Positions 23,462-35,392 of a DNA stretch of 64,000 nt are shown here, in pieces (within the stretch, counting starts at the first letter, position 1; every line of letters starts with the position of its first letter). The stretch is taken from assembly GCA_035610365.1 (NCBI GenBank), contig CM069432.1:12648001-12712000 (forward strand), written 5' to 3'. The stretch comes from Aquatica leii. Its lineage: Eukaryota; Arthropoda; Insecta; Coleoptera; Lampyridae. Under the pieces are notes generated by a model. The model was not told the origin of the DNA, made no database searches, and worked only from the letters and a program-made list of their open reading frames with translations. The position numbers and the translations under genes are program-made.

Positions 23462-24560
23462 CTGAAACAAAAACTAAGTGTTACTAATATTTTAAGCGTA
23501 AATTGACAAATGCTTAATAGTTAAAATGATCCATTTCATTGTTCACAACTTCATAAAAATAATATTAATCATCATTAATTCAAACGAAGAAAAATTACAT
23601 TAATTCGAAAAAGTTTCGAGCCGTTTGACAAATAGATTTACATTTTACCTATCTTTAATTGAAATTGGTTAAAACAGTGCGCTTGGCTCGACTCAATTGT
23701 ATAAGAAACTGTAAAACTTTGTTAATAGATGAGACAACAGTGATTCCATTTTGTGATCGTGCGAAAAAAAACAAAGTGATAACATTTTTTGGAATTTTGC
23801 AGTTTCTTAAATTAGATTTATGCGTATTGACTATTTTAAATCCCATTTAGTGTTTCAAACGTTAAAATAAAGTGGGTTAATACACCTTTCTCGAAATTCA
23901 AAGAAATGAAGAACAATCTACTAGGTGCACAATATTTAACATCGTATACGATTATATTGTAGAAGTAAGCATAAATTACTTTCTTGGTTATATTAAGAAT
24001 AGATTTTCAATATCTGTATTCCGATAAGATACCAATTGTATTGAAGTTTGTCGGCAGTCCATACCGTCTAACGTGTAATGGCAACATGAGGCTAATAAAA
24101 ATCCCCAACTGGGCAATTGCGTGTCTCAACGTTAACCCAAATATGTTTACCCGGAAAATTAACCAGATAATCTTGTAAACTAGCATTGTCATTATAAAAA
24201 ATGAATTATCACGTAGTAATTATTATTTTCATGTAAAAAAAAAAACTAAATTACTTAAAAGCACGAACCAGATATAATAATATATAATCGTTTAAATGAT
24301 TTTTTCTAATCTATAAAATTGAGAATATTTCAAAAACATGGTTACATAAAAAATAATGGAAGATGATTCTAGTCAGATCATAAATATTTTAAATTAAGAT
24401 GAAAACCATATGCAGTAAACGAAAAACACTAGATAATTAGCGGACCCAGTAAGCAGTCGTTGTGCTGCCACTGAGCTCACTGGCAAAATATATTTCTTCA
24501 AATAATAGTATATTACAGTACGAGTGAAGAAACTGCGAGTTTAGCGAATTAGTTTCTCAC
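23462..24560. other. AMFR intron or upstream region, no exon recognised
   Basis: AT-rich. The N-terminal AMFR exons should lie here or further right but I cannot identify them. Two short stretches (23655-23850 and 24007-24192) are open on both strands. The second, on the minus strand, contains the phrase DYLVNFPGKHIWVNVETRNC in one frame, which looks protein-like but ends after 30 codons. Unassigned. Confidence 0.35.
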
Positions 24561-24735
24561 GAGTGCTCTATAGGATTTTGTTCAATCCTGATCTTGAAAT
24601 ATTAAACATTATAATTTATCAAAATATATAGTTATATGAAGTATAAATCAACGAAACACGCCGTTGCTATGGTTCATGTAAATATAAATAACAAAATTCC
24701 CAAATGTCAAAATAGAAAATAATAAAATTGTAAAG

Positions 24736-24933
24736 ATGGATCAAGTAAATGAAGTTGATATAACAGTTATTGTACCTGAAGATATTGTAAATAAAGCGAA
24801 TGACACTGTATTTCATTTATTACCTAACAAATCAAAAGACAGATATTTGAAAGAGATGAGAAAATTTCGGTCATGGATGGAATTAAGGAAGGTACGCGTT
24901 GTGACGGAAGAAGTAATAGTAGCGTTTGTTTGA
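24736..24933 (+). pseudogene. Tyrosine-recombinase-like N-terminal fragment
   Basis: A 65-codon ORF starting MDQVNEVDITVIVPED. Its second half, LLPNKSKDRYLKEMRKFRSW followed by MELRKVRVVTEEV, resembles the N-terminal SAM-like core-binding domain of Crypton/tyrosine-recombinase-type elements common in insect genomes. The catalytic domain is missing: the frame ends at TGA just before the Penelope element. Assignment rests on one motif. Confidence 0.45.
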
Positions 24934-24999
24934 ATGTATTAAACAATGTTGCTTGATACGAAGTAATAACATTCTGCTGAACTTTCATTGTTTATTATT

Positions 25000-26755
25000 T
25001 TGAAATGAATATACACAACGTTTCGATTGCTGTGGTATCTGCAATCGTCATCAGGTGAATACTAACAAACTTAGAAACAACTGGAGCTTATATACTAAAG
25101 ACATGTTCGATGAAGCGTTCAAGCGTACAAAATCAATTTAGCGTAACGGATTAATTAACAAAATTACTTAGTGAAGTTTAAGTTGTTTTAGAGGTTCGAT
25201 TAGTGGTTTCCATATGTTGCTTATCTCGACACTTGGCTGGCTGAAAATTTCTTTGTTGTTGTTGATGAATGCCGCTTCTTTAAATTTCCGTTTGTACCAA
25301 TGTTCCTCTCTGTGTATGATTTTTGCTTCTGACCATTTCATTCGATGTTGGTTATCCCACGAATGTTGTGCGATGCCGGACTTAGAAGTCTCTCCTCTCT
25401 GTGTGTGCGTCTGATGTTCTTTCAGTCTGATGTCAAGTGGTCTTTTGGTTTCCCCCACGTATGATTTGCCACATTCACATGGAACTTGGTAAATACAGTT
25501 TTGAGAATCTCGACTTGTTTGTGGCTTTGTGTTGGAAATTATACTCCTAATGGTGGTCGATGATTTGAATACTGTATTTAAGTTGTAGCTTTTCCCTATA
25601 CGTTTTATTGATTCTGATAAACCTTTGACATATGGGATGCTCAGCAGTGAATTGGGCAGTTCTTCTGTTTTAGGTTGTCCTATGGTGTTCAATTGCTTTT
25701 TCTGTAAAAGCTCTCCTACAATCTTTTCTGGATAACCATTCTGCCTTAGATCGTTTCTAATGTTTTTGATTTCTTCTCGTAGCCCTTTCTCTGTGTTGCA
25801 CAACCTGTATGCTCTGTCGATTAGAGATTTTACTACGCCCCTCTTCGTAGATGTGGAATGGTTTGATTCAAAGTTGAGATATCGACCGGTGTGTGTCGGT
25901 TTCCTGTAGACAGTCGTTTCCATAATTTTCTTGTTCTTTGTTACTTGAACGTCTAAAAAAGGAAGTGAGTTCTCCTTTTCCTTTTCCATAGTGAATTTGA
26001 TGGATGGTTTGATGTTGTTCAGATGTTGTAGAAAAAGGTCTAGTTGCCGATTACTGTGGTTCCACATTATGAAGGTATCGTCAACATATCTAAGCCATGT
26101 TTTGGGTTTGAATTTTGATTTTTCTATGGCCTGGGATTCAAACCAGTTCATGTATATGTTGGCGACTACTGGAGATAGAGATGAACCCATTGGTAGTCCT
26201 TCGTCTTGAGTGAAGAATCTGTCTTTCTCCTGAAAGTACGAGTTCTTGAGGCAACATTCTAGGAGCTTCATTAATCCTTCTACCGGCAGCGTGGTTCTCT
26301 CCTGAAGTTTTTCATCTTCTCGGAACTTCGTTTGGGTGATTTTCAATGCTTCTTCAACTGGCACATTAGTATAAAGACTTTCTACGTCGAAGCTGACTAA
26401 TTGATCCCGTGGTTGTAGCTCTATTGTTTTCAGAATCTCAACGAAATGTTTGGAGTCTTTGACAAAAGATGAGCTGTTCTTCTGTAGTGGTTGCACAATT
26501 GGTAGTAGAAATCTGGATAGCTGGTATGTGGGTCCATTACGAGAGCTGGTTATCGGTCGAAGCGGCATGTTGTTTTTATGTATCTTCGGTAGTCCATATA
26601 GATGCGGCGGTTTGCTGTAGTGTGGTGTTAGCATCGTTCTCATCCTTGTTAGATGTCTTTCGTAGAGTTTTAGGACTTGATAGATCTTCCTCTCCAAGCT
26701 TGCTGTCGGATCTTTCTTCAGTCTGCGGTAATTCCCTGTGTATCTAAGGACCGTG
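25000..26755 (-). mobile_element. Penelope-like element, 5'-truncated
   Basis: The minus-strand RT plus GIY-YIG frame is followed at 25000-25130 by terminal-repeat-type sequence with CTGATGA (25048-25054, minus strand), a stem GATTGC/GCAATC and GAAACG (25019-25024). The 5' end stops abruptly at about 26755, as expected of a truncated insertion. Confidence 0.85.
25168..26750 (-). CDS. Penelope-like reverse transcriptase with GIY-YIG endonuclease
   Basis: One open frame without disruption: 509 residues from the first Met (26697), open upstream to about 26750, where the family sequence NYRRLKKDPTASLERKIYQ begins. RT motifs in order: YGLPKIHKNNMPLRPI, LVSFDVESLYTNVPVEEALK, the DEGLPMGSSLSPVVANIYMN block, and the catalytic LRYVDDTFIMW. 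A Penelope-type segment YRKPTHTGRYLNFESNHS follows. The C-terminal GIY-YIG nuclease shows CIYQVPCECGKSYVGETKR and LKEHQTHTQRGE. These elements copy RNA and insert through target-primed integration with the GIY-YIG nuclease. It lacks the N-terminal part (about 100-200 residues), hence a dead but young-looking copy. Confidence 0.92.
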
Positions 26756-26784
26756 TTTCAAGAGCAGGATTGAACAAAATCTTT

Positions 26785-28839
26785 TGTTTGGATTCTTTGT
26801 ACATTTCGCTACAAAATTAAACCTGCGTTAATCTCATCCGAGTATGTTCTCTCCATGCATTACCATTAAAAAGCCATGAAAAGATAAATAATACACTCAG
26901 TATTACGCAATTACAATACACGGAATATATCAGAAGTTACCAATCCGAAATCAAAATTAAAAAAAAAAAATTGCCTAGCTCGGACAACTCAACTGGTAAG
27001 AGTTCTTGACATATAATCGAAAGGTTCTTATCTTTACGTTCGTAATTCTTCTTTTTTTTTCTATACGGCTTTACCGATTTTGATAACATTTTTATTTGTA
27101 CTTATGAGGTCACCTGCATGATTCTTGGCTATGGTTGGACTCGGTAGGTGGCACTGTTGTCAAAAAAAATCTGGATTACGTTATTTACCGGCGTACAACA
27201 GTAGCTAAGAACCATCCAGGTAACACCCATAATTACAAAAATTTAATCACGCTAGCTGTTATTTGTAAATAGCAAGTCTATATTTCCGAGTTATAACATA
27301 AATATAAGAAACTGACGTAAATTTAATATCATTTTTGTAGGTATGTCACCTTTGCGTAAAGTCTCAACCTTTGTTAATTATGCCGACCACGCCTTGGACA
27401 ATGAACTTATGTAAATACCGAAAGATAATTCGTGACTATCCTCTCTTATTAAAAAAAAATACAACTTTATTTAAAATGAATAAGTGTAATAAAAACCATT
27501 TCCAATTTAATATTTAACTTTCTTTAATCAGAAGAAAATTACAGTTGAAGGTACATACTTTGGAATCTCTGTAGTACATGGGAATCAAAACCTTGAAATT
27601 ACAAGTTATGATTAATTTATAAGGCTACCTACCCTAATTAAATAAATTTTCTTGCTTATATTATACATAAATCATAAAAACCCTGTTAATACGAACATTT
27701 TAATGTAAAATTCTACGCATTACAATTAAATAATTATTCTGTTACAAATTAAACGTCTGTTTGTTATGAATCACCAAAAGTTCATTAACGATAATTTAGT
27801 ATGTTAATATCGCATTTAAGGCTATCAAAACATGAAGGTTTCAGTAATAGTAGTTATTTTGAGCGATAATTTTAGTAAAACTTCGTAATAACTACTGTAG
27901 TATCAGTATATTGTTGATGAAAAATTGTAAATGACTAATTGGCAATTATTCTAGTTAAATAAAAATTACAAAAGCAATAAATTCAAAATTACATGGTAAA
28001 TAAATTAATATGTTTAATTAAACATTAACGATGTAATTAACTGTAATAGACTTATAATATCACGAACTATTTAAAATTATGCATTTATCTTATAATTAGA
28101 AATGTCTTACGTACATAATAAATAGACATTATTTTAATTTTGATCGCATCGAAGTTTTGGAGAAAGTAGATTATGAATGTAAATGGAACTGGCTAGTAGT
28201 GCATAAAAACGTTTATAGTATGACTAAGTCATTATATTCAAATAAAGTACATAATTGATTTGCTATAGATCAAGTTTTGTATTATTCAATACATATTGTT
28301 TCATCGTTGTGCAATATTAAATTAATTGTCAGATTTCTTTTTACTTGCTATGTAACTATTACATACAGTATTTTCTCCACGACCATTACCGAATGGACCT
28401 AATTCTTCTAAAATCATTTTTAATAACCACCCGTAAACATTCTTACTCGTTGTGGCAGAATATTATTTCTATAACACTTGCGTCTTATGTACTTTACATA
28501 CATTTTCATTCTATATAACAAGTGGATATTAAAAGTATCGTAAAATTTTGTACAGGGACTAGAAAATCGTTGATTCACATTGCAACATTCCTTAAAAACG
28601 GAAATAGTTATTGTACAAATATCTTGTTTTTTCAGCTCTTCAGACTTTTGGTGTTGTCTTTTGCTTCTGCTTATGTAGGTGTTGTCTTGACGTGGCGTAA
28701 AGGTTTTGATACTCACTCGCAATATCCACGTGTTGCTATATCCAAGATTGCTACAAACGTCTATAGAGAAACCCTTTAAATTCTTTATGCACTAAAGTAA
28801 ACTCAACCATCAAAAACTCTACTACTATAGATATTAACA
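26785..28839. other. AT-rich intergenic stretch
   Basis: No convincing gene. Apart from the tRNA-like string at 26972-27050 it is simple AT-rich DNA. ORFs on opposite strands at 28420-28779 overlap each other. The minus one is Lys/Arg rich (CRKCYRNNILPQRVRMF near its end) and cannot be assigned. Confidence 0.4.
26972..27050 (+). repeat. tRNA-like SINE head (candidate)
   Basis: TGCCTAGCTCGGACAACTCA and AACTGGTAAGAGTT form a tRNA-like A box and D arm (AACTC/GAGTT). TTGACATATAATCGAA can form a weak anticodon stem with a seven-base loop holding TAT. The T arm is poor. An A-run precedes it and a T-run follows. Too degenerate for a functional tRNA; a tRNA-derived repeat fits better. Confidence 0.3.
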
Positions 28840-30180
28840 AGAAACCAGCTTTGATTGTCAAAAATTCAGTTATGTCACGAATCTATGATCTTTCCAAGAT
28901 ATACAAAAAAAGGAGTTCCCTTTCGACCGATAGTGAGCATCATCGATTCACCAACGCAATCGTTAGCGTTATCTAGCTGCAAAACCCTTGCCGTTGACAG
29001 GAAATACAGAAACTCACATTAAAGATTCTACAGGCTTTGTAGAGAAAATGCCTATAACAAAAAAAAATATCCTAGTAAGTTTTGACGTGGTATATTTTTA
29101 CTAAAGTCCCGTTTGACGAAGTGTTGCTTTTGCTCAGAGAATTACTGAAGAAGTTCTGCTCATCAAACTCTGTCTTAAAAACACTTATTACAGTTAACGA
29201 CAACTTATTTAAACAAGTAAGTGTTTTGCTCGGTGTTTTGAAACTGAAATTATGAAAAATGTTGAGTTAAACCAAAAACCAGCTTTACTGGATGTACTGG
29301 CGATAAAGAAAAATAACGAAAAATTGGGTCATTTTGTTTATAGAAAGAAAACTCACACTAATAGATATTTAAACGCCAAATCCCACCACCATCCAGTACA
29401 GAAGACTACTGTTTTACATACTTCAGATAATGAAAATCTACAAAAGAAAAAGGAGACACTGCTAGAGTCTCTACAACAAAATGGATACGGGTTCAAAGAG
29501 ATCGAAAACGCATGGGAAAGAGCAATAAATTCGAGAGTCAAAGAAGACTCATCACCTCCTACTAGCACCGCTTATTTACCTTACTGTATGGGTTCTGCAG
29601 ACAAAATAAGTAGAGTACTAAAGAAACATAATATCAAAAACGGTTCTTTATGGGACTTTAAAACATGCCGGAGTTTACAAAATTCCTTGTTCCTGTGGAT
29701 CAAGTTACATAGGACAGACGGGACGCTCTATTGAAGTTAGAGTAAAAAACATATGGCTGACTGCAAACAGCGCAGAGTTACAAAATCAGCAGTTGCTGAA
29801 CACGTGTGGAACCCAAGACACACGCTAAACTTTGACCAAACTAAAGTGTTGGCTAAAACTCTTTTCTACTTTCCCAGACTAATCCGCGAAGCTGTGGAAA
29901 TAGAAGTATATCCATATAATATGAACCGAGAAAACGGTTTAAGACTCAGCAAATCTTGGCTACCAGTATTACACCCTCTAAGACAAAGAACAATCTTCTT
30001 GGAAAGGATCGAGTAACAACGAAGTCAGTCAAGCGGTAACGGAAAGATAAGGTCCGTTAATTACGCTAATAGCAAACGATATAAATACCGTCACTTATAC
30101 TTTTTCAGTGACATTGACTAGTTCGAAGATGCAAGCTGCAATGTTTTGCGAACCGTCAGTTTGTTTGGTTTCACGAACGA
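28840..30180 (+). pseudogene. Second Penelope-like element, broken
   Basis: Plus-strand frames in order: VPFRPIVSIIDSPTQSLALS (about 28913-28975, after a frameshift in RIYDLSKIYKK); a gap where the YVDD region should be; then from 29252 EKLGHFVYRKKTHTNRYLNA, the linker to 29734, the start of GIY-YIG (QNSLFLWIKLHRTDGTLY, frameshifted from the expected Cys-Gly-Ser-Tyr-Ile-Gly form), and MADCKQRRVTKSAVAEHVWN to HPLRQRTIFLERIE at 30016. The RT catalytic core is deleted or unreadable. It belongs to a different Penelope lineage from 25000-26755, with YRKKTHTNRYLN versus YRKPTHTGRYLN. Confidence 0.82.
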
Positions 30181-30912
30181 CAATACGGCAAAGGCCAAGT
30201 TCTACTTCTTTTTTCGGCTCCTAAGGAGAGACTAGGACCAAGCCTAAAAAGTCTGGGTGTTGAACTACGACGCGCAGTGGTTCCAAATGCCAAAAAGGTG
30301 GTCAAAAATCTCTAGAACCAGTCTTTGATTTGGAGACTTTTAGGGTATTAGTTATGTAAGTTGGTGCCTGGCCTATTAGAAACAGCGTTTTATAAATGTC
30401 AAACTTGCTCCAGGAGCGCTTGACACTCACGAACGCTGCACGCACGAAAATCTGAGTTTTTCGTGTACAAGAGACCTGAATTGGAACCAAATGCGTTCTC
30501 CTAACGAAAGTGACTCCTTTTGAACGTTATAGCTTGTTGACAATTAATTTTCTTTTTTGTTTAGCTAATGTACCATTTAGAATAAGTTCTTTTATACGTT
30601 CCAGTTTCAAACTTTAATGTTTAACATTACATAAGTCAAACGTCCCACTAATCCCACTCTCTAACAAATTTTTCCGTATTATTTAACTATTTTTAAATAA
30701 TGTGAAAGTGTTAGAGGAGCAAATCAGTAATGCAATTATAATTAATCAGTAAAGTAGTAAAACTGATGATTAAAAATGTATAAAGTACTAATAATCGCAT
30801 AATTCCATTACAGTTATAACAATTGTAATTAGATTGAAATAATGTAATATAAAAATAATGAAATTAATTATGAATATTAGTTGTGAATATTAATAATATC
30901 AACAACAAATAG
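30181..30912. other. Intergenic, no gene seen
   Basis: The part 30190-30500 is less AT-rich and has a minus-strand open stretch of 62 codons (30302-30490) without recognisable motifs. The rest is AT-rich. Confidence 0.35.
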
Positions 30913-32600
30913 ATGAAAAAAAAAACTTATACATCATTACTTAGTTATGCGAAAAATGCCTTGCGAAAACTTTTTCAGAAAATTCACACAAAGTTAAAAC
31001 AACACCAGAGGATGCATGTCAGGTTTGTTGCTGTAAACAGATTGTGGCTGGAAATGGATGCCGAACTACGCAAAAACACAAAACAAAACTCTGCAAGGTA
31101 AAGCGTGCTAATAACATAAATTATACATTAATTAGACATCAATAATATGTTTAATCAAATTGGTCTTATATTTGATTATTACGCAACAGCTGAGGATACG
31201 TCTGAACGTGCTGCAAGGCGTGCATCTGTCGTTTTTGGAACTTGCAGTGAGAGGATAAAAAGAAGAAGAACGCAGACCGTACAAAAGCAACACGAAATCG
31301 ACAAGCTGGGCTACGCGTTGCAAATGAGTTTCCACAATGCTGGGAACGTGGATGCAGCAAATGTGCTGAAGAGAGTCCAAGCACAACAACGATGCACAAA
31401 GATTCCTTGAATGCTGTTCACAAAAAACAATTAACCAGAGATGAGGCTCTATTGCTTCTTATCGAGAGTCAATTGTCAAGGAATACGTATAGCACCATTA
31501 GAGCTGCGAGCATCAGTCATAATTGCAAATGATATCCGTCATACAAGAACGCTAAGAGAGAGTGTTACCCCTCTGCTGTAAATATGCGAATTACAAAAAG
31601 TAGTGCTGAAGTTAAATTTCAAGCACTGCTCGATCACACGGTCGAAAGAATTTTGCGGGTCTAAAAAGATGTCATTTGCAGCTTCCTTGATGATGATGTT
31701 TACGATGTTGATTTAATTTGTAAGTGGGGATGCGACAGTACTTCGGGACAGAGCACTCTTAAGCAAAAATTTGATGATGACCCTCATGGCATCAAAACCG
31801 ACGCCAATATATATTTTTTGTTTTTATTGTGCCTCTTCAGCGTTTGTCAGTCAAGAAGTCGACACAGAAAAATATCGCCATTTGGAAAAATTCGCGTCTT
31901 TCATCTCCTGGATTTTGTCGGTCATTAAAGATCGAATTTTTACACGAAACTGCTGAATATACGCGATTTATAGTCAATGACATTGAGAACCAAGAGCGGA
32001 ATTTAACACCGTTTTAAACAATTGTTGACGGAAAATAAGTCAACGCTATCTTTGCAAATGCACATCAAAACAATTTAACGGTGTTGATGGCACGTTAAAA
32101 AAACATAAATAGTCAGCGTTTGCAATTTGAGATTTCCAGTTTGCATGTCTGGATTCGTTTTTTTGAGTGCCTTTTGCACCTTTCATACAAATTAGGTGTA
32201 AAAATATGTCAAAATGGCGGCGATGATAAATTAAAGGTCAAAATTCGCAAAAAAAACTTTCAGAAAGGTTTTGTCAACAGTTGGGGCTGTTGGTAGATGT
32301 GCTTAAACAGGGATATAGAAGTTCAAATGACGGAAACCCTGCGCGCCGTTTTTTCGAAAATACGAAAATGACTGCAGCGATTACTGGGTTAGACCAGTCG
32401 TTGATTAAAAGGTTTTACGTGATCTTACAAGTTCTTTCATACGGCTTTGATATTAGTGTTCCTAAGTACGAGAAATATTGCATTGAAACGATTCGTTTGT
32501 ATGCCAACTACGGTGTACAAGATTCTTCTTCACGGCAGCACGATTCTTGAAGCTTCAATTCTACCAATTGGACAAATGTTTGAAGAGGTTCAAGAATCTT
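30913..32600 (+). pseudogene. Transib/RAG1-like transposase, copy 1, broken
   Basis: Frames on the plus strand, separated by stops and shifts, follow the order of a large DDE transposase family I associate with Transib, the relatives of vertebrate RAG1. FGTCSERIKRRRTQTVQKQH lies near 31230-31290, an LLIESQLSRNTYSTIRAASI stretch near 31455-31515, a candidate first catalytic Asp in ICKWGCDSTSGQSTLKQKF (31705-31770), and RRFFENTKMTAAITG preceded by GYRSSNDGNPA near 32310-32390, followed by YEKYCIETIRLYANYG. The NDGN-AR-FF motif corresponds to the conserved GN-AR-L motif of RAG1. The C-terminal Glu segment is missing. No TIRs found. Class assignment is from memory. Confidence 0.55.
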
Positions 32601-33763
32601 GGAATTAATTTATAAAAAAATATTGGCTAGATTTTGCGCGAAAATGTAACCGCGTTAAAAATATGGAGGACAGGTTTCAGAGGTTTTTGGTAGTCTCAGA
32701 TCCTCTGATATTGAACATAGTAGAAAAGTAAATAGTAAAATTTGTATATAGAATCAGTATTTTAGGATTGCCAATACTATAATAAAAAAAAATTATCATT
32801 ATTTTGAGACCTCCAAATTAAATCCGCCATGTCGTTTTTTTTTTTAAATTTTGAGTAAAAATTCTTAATCAGCGACCTGAAAATACCCTATATATATTAT
32901 ATATTTAGTTTTAAATTAGTATAGGAAATTAATGGAAACAGTACTTTCTTTCAGTTGGCGTGGTTCATTCGTTATGTCGCAGACTACTCATATACCTAAC
33001 CAAATTATCAAGAAGATTAATTGAAGTATTCATTAAATTAAAGTGACCAATGTGATACGCGAGGAATGTTTAGTAAAGTGATTTTTTATCTCACAAATTT
33101 AAAAGAATTCCTGCGGTAATAAACGACCACGTTCTATTCGTCTTGTATTTTTTTTAAATAATCGTTTTAAAGAAAATTATTGAAAACTTTATGTATGTAC
33201 CTATTTATACACAGTACTAAACTGAAAACAAATAACATTCGTTTTTATTTTAAATCTAATGAAGACGGTATGAATTAAGTGAAAACACTTTATAGAAAAA
33301 TCTTAGCAATGCCTGACGCAAGTTCAATGCGTAAAACAGCTGTAAATAAAATTCTATTCTAGTAAAAACTCTATAACCTGAACAGAAAAGCTATAGCACG
33401 TTATAATTAATTTAGAATGCAATGTAATTGACGTTATCTATATTTTTAAGTATTTTACCGAAACTCAACTATTTTAGTACAAGACGCCAAAAGCCATTAC
33501 TGTGTATGGAATAAATTGGCCAATGTTTTTAAACAGAATAAACACGTCGATAGGATTAAATAGAAGCAAGAAATAGGCAACCCTTCCTAAGGAATACACT
33601 ACCTGGTGGCGTTTTTGATAAACAGAATAAGTGACATGCGGACACCTCATTATTGTTTAAAAAAATTATTTTACAACGATTTTTAATTACTAATTCCACG
33701 GAAGATAAATGATAATTATACCATTGCTACCGAATCGACTGACATTATTTAACATTAAAACCC
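32601..33763. other. AT-rich intergenic stretch
   Basis: No gene or element recognised; many short A/T runs. Confidence 0.4.
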
Positions 33764-35392
33764 ATGAAATGAAATGAAAACCAGATATCCACATAAAACT
33801 AAATGTTTAAACCAATTATTACAGGCGGAAAAGCAATTTAAAAATATTGAAATTCACACAGTGCAACATAATCACAGCTTTCGCTTAAATGACTGTTCTT
33901 CTCATTTAATTCAAGCGTGTTTTGAGCAAAAATTTCGATGTGCTCGTACAAAATCTCAAGCTATTATTGTAAATGTGCTGTCAACTATGGCAACCGATGA
34001 ATTGAAAAAGCATCTTCGCGAAGCCCATTGCATTACCTTATTAACGGATGCTTCTAACCATGGCTCAATCAAATTATTCCCACTTTTGATTCGCTATTTT
34101 GTAACATACGTAGGCGCGAAAGTTTCGGGAGCAGCCTGGCGAAACATCGGATATAATTGTCGATTATTTGAAGGAAGCATTATCTTGCAATGATTCAAAT
34201 AAAAAAAATGTGGCATTTTGTGGAGACAACACGAACTGCAATTTTGGAGGAAAGAATAAAAAAATGAGTAATAAAGTTTACGCAAAATTAAACCAATCAC
34301 CCGGAAGACAGCTCATAGGAATTGGATGTGGAGCCCACATAGTCCACAATGCGATCAAAACTGCCGCTGATTGTCTTCCTGTTTATTCATTTTTCTATAT
34401 CTACAGCGTTCGAGTAGAAGCTTTGAAAGAATTTTGTAATTCAACTGACACAGAGTATCACAACCTGCTGGGCTACAGTAAAACAAGGTGGCTTGCATTA
34501 ATGCCCGCGCTTGAGAGAGTTCTAAAAATGTTTGAACCTTTGCAAAACTATTTTCTAAGCTTCGACAAATGCCCAAATATTTTAAAAAGGTTTTTCGAAA
34601 ACCCCAGCTCAGAAATGTGGTTATATTTTTTGGACGCACAAGCAGCAACCTTTCATGAAGCTGTATTGAAAATCGAGGGGTAAAACGTGTCTCCAATAGA
34701 GTCTGCAAGGGAAATTAATCGTCTTCGAGATAACCTTGAATTCAAAGAGAATACGATTTTTCTTCCTCGCACCGTCCATAATCTTCTTGTAAAATTACAA
34801 GAAACTGAAGCTGCTGTTGACCAGCAGAATATAAAAACTGCGGCGGGTGAATTTTATAAGACAAGCAAAGAATACTTGGAGCAGTGGTGTCAATTCAACG
34901 CAAAACTAGAAGTGTTTGAATGAGCAAATTTAACAAAAGTTCCAACTTGGGAAGAGGTACAGAAAGTGATGGATTTGCTAATCACAAATAGCTTTATTAG
35001 CAGCAGCCAAGATACGAAAGTCTTCGACGAGTTTTCGTTTGCGACAGATAAAAAAATCACTGGCTGGAATGCTGAGAATCTTGCTGCTGAAAACCGCTGG
35101 GTCGAATTATTCTAGCACTTCCGTGCCAACAATCTCTACCACGAACTTTTCTACAATTATTGAGTACGTTATGTGTTTGTCTAGAGGTAACGCACCTCTC
35201 GAAAAAGTTTTTTCTCAAATGAACAAAATATGGAGGAGTGACAAAACACAGTTAAGCGTCACAGTAATGAAAATTTTAATTACAAAGATAAAAATAAATA
35301 AATCATGCACTGAGCTTCATATGTACCTAAAAACAAGACCCGATATTTTGAAACTAATTTGTTCAACCGACAAATACAAAAATACTATCTAG
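33764..35392 (+). pseudogene. hAT-type transposase remnant
   Basis: The first open part (33774-34193) has KKHLREAHCITLLTDASNHG, where the Asp in LLTDAS is the expected first catalytic residue of hAT-like enzymes. A frameshift leads to 34168-34683 with VAFCGDNTNCNFGGKNKKMS (second Asp), GRQLIGIGCGAHIVHNAIKT and LLGYSKTRWLALMPALERVL, typical of the family. After a stop at 34681 come 34687-34923 and finally the dimerisation region with LSRGNAPLEKVFSQMNKIWR near 35180-35240, where the Glu and the F-S-QMN pattern match hAT C-termini. At least four disruptions. Terminal repeats not defined; CTGGTGGCG near 33603 and TGCCACTAG near 35410 are only weak candidates. Confidence 0.7.

Larger units (their letters stand above)
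24573..26782. repeat. Short inverted repeat flanking the recombinase fragment and Penelope element
   Basis: GGATTTTGTTCAATCCTG followed by ATCTTGAA at 24573-24598 recurs as its complement at 26757-26782 with about two mismatches. The right copy begins exactly where the Penelope RT frame is lost. It may be the terminal sequence of the element carrying the recombinase ORF. Confidence 0.5.

Noticed and set aside
24007..24192. First coding exon of AMFR
   Set aside because: The minus-strand frame has no resemblance to the AMFR N-terminus and lacks a suitable donor site.
26469..26747. 92-codon plus-strand ORF over the Penelope element
   Set aside because: Antisense shadow of the RT frame.
26972..27050. 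Functional tRNA gene
   Set aside because: The T arm and acceptor stem do not pair well; kept only as a SINE-like candidate.
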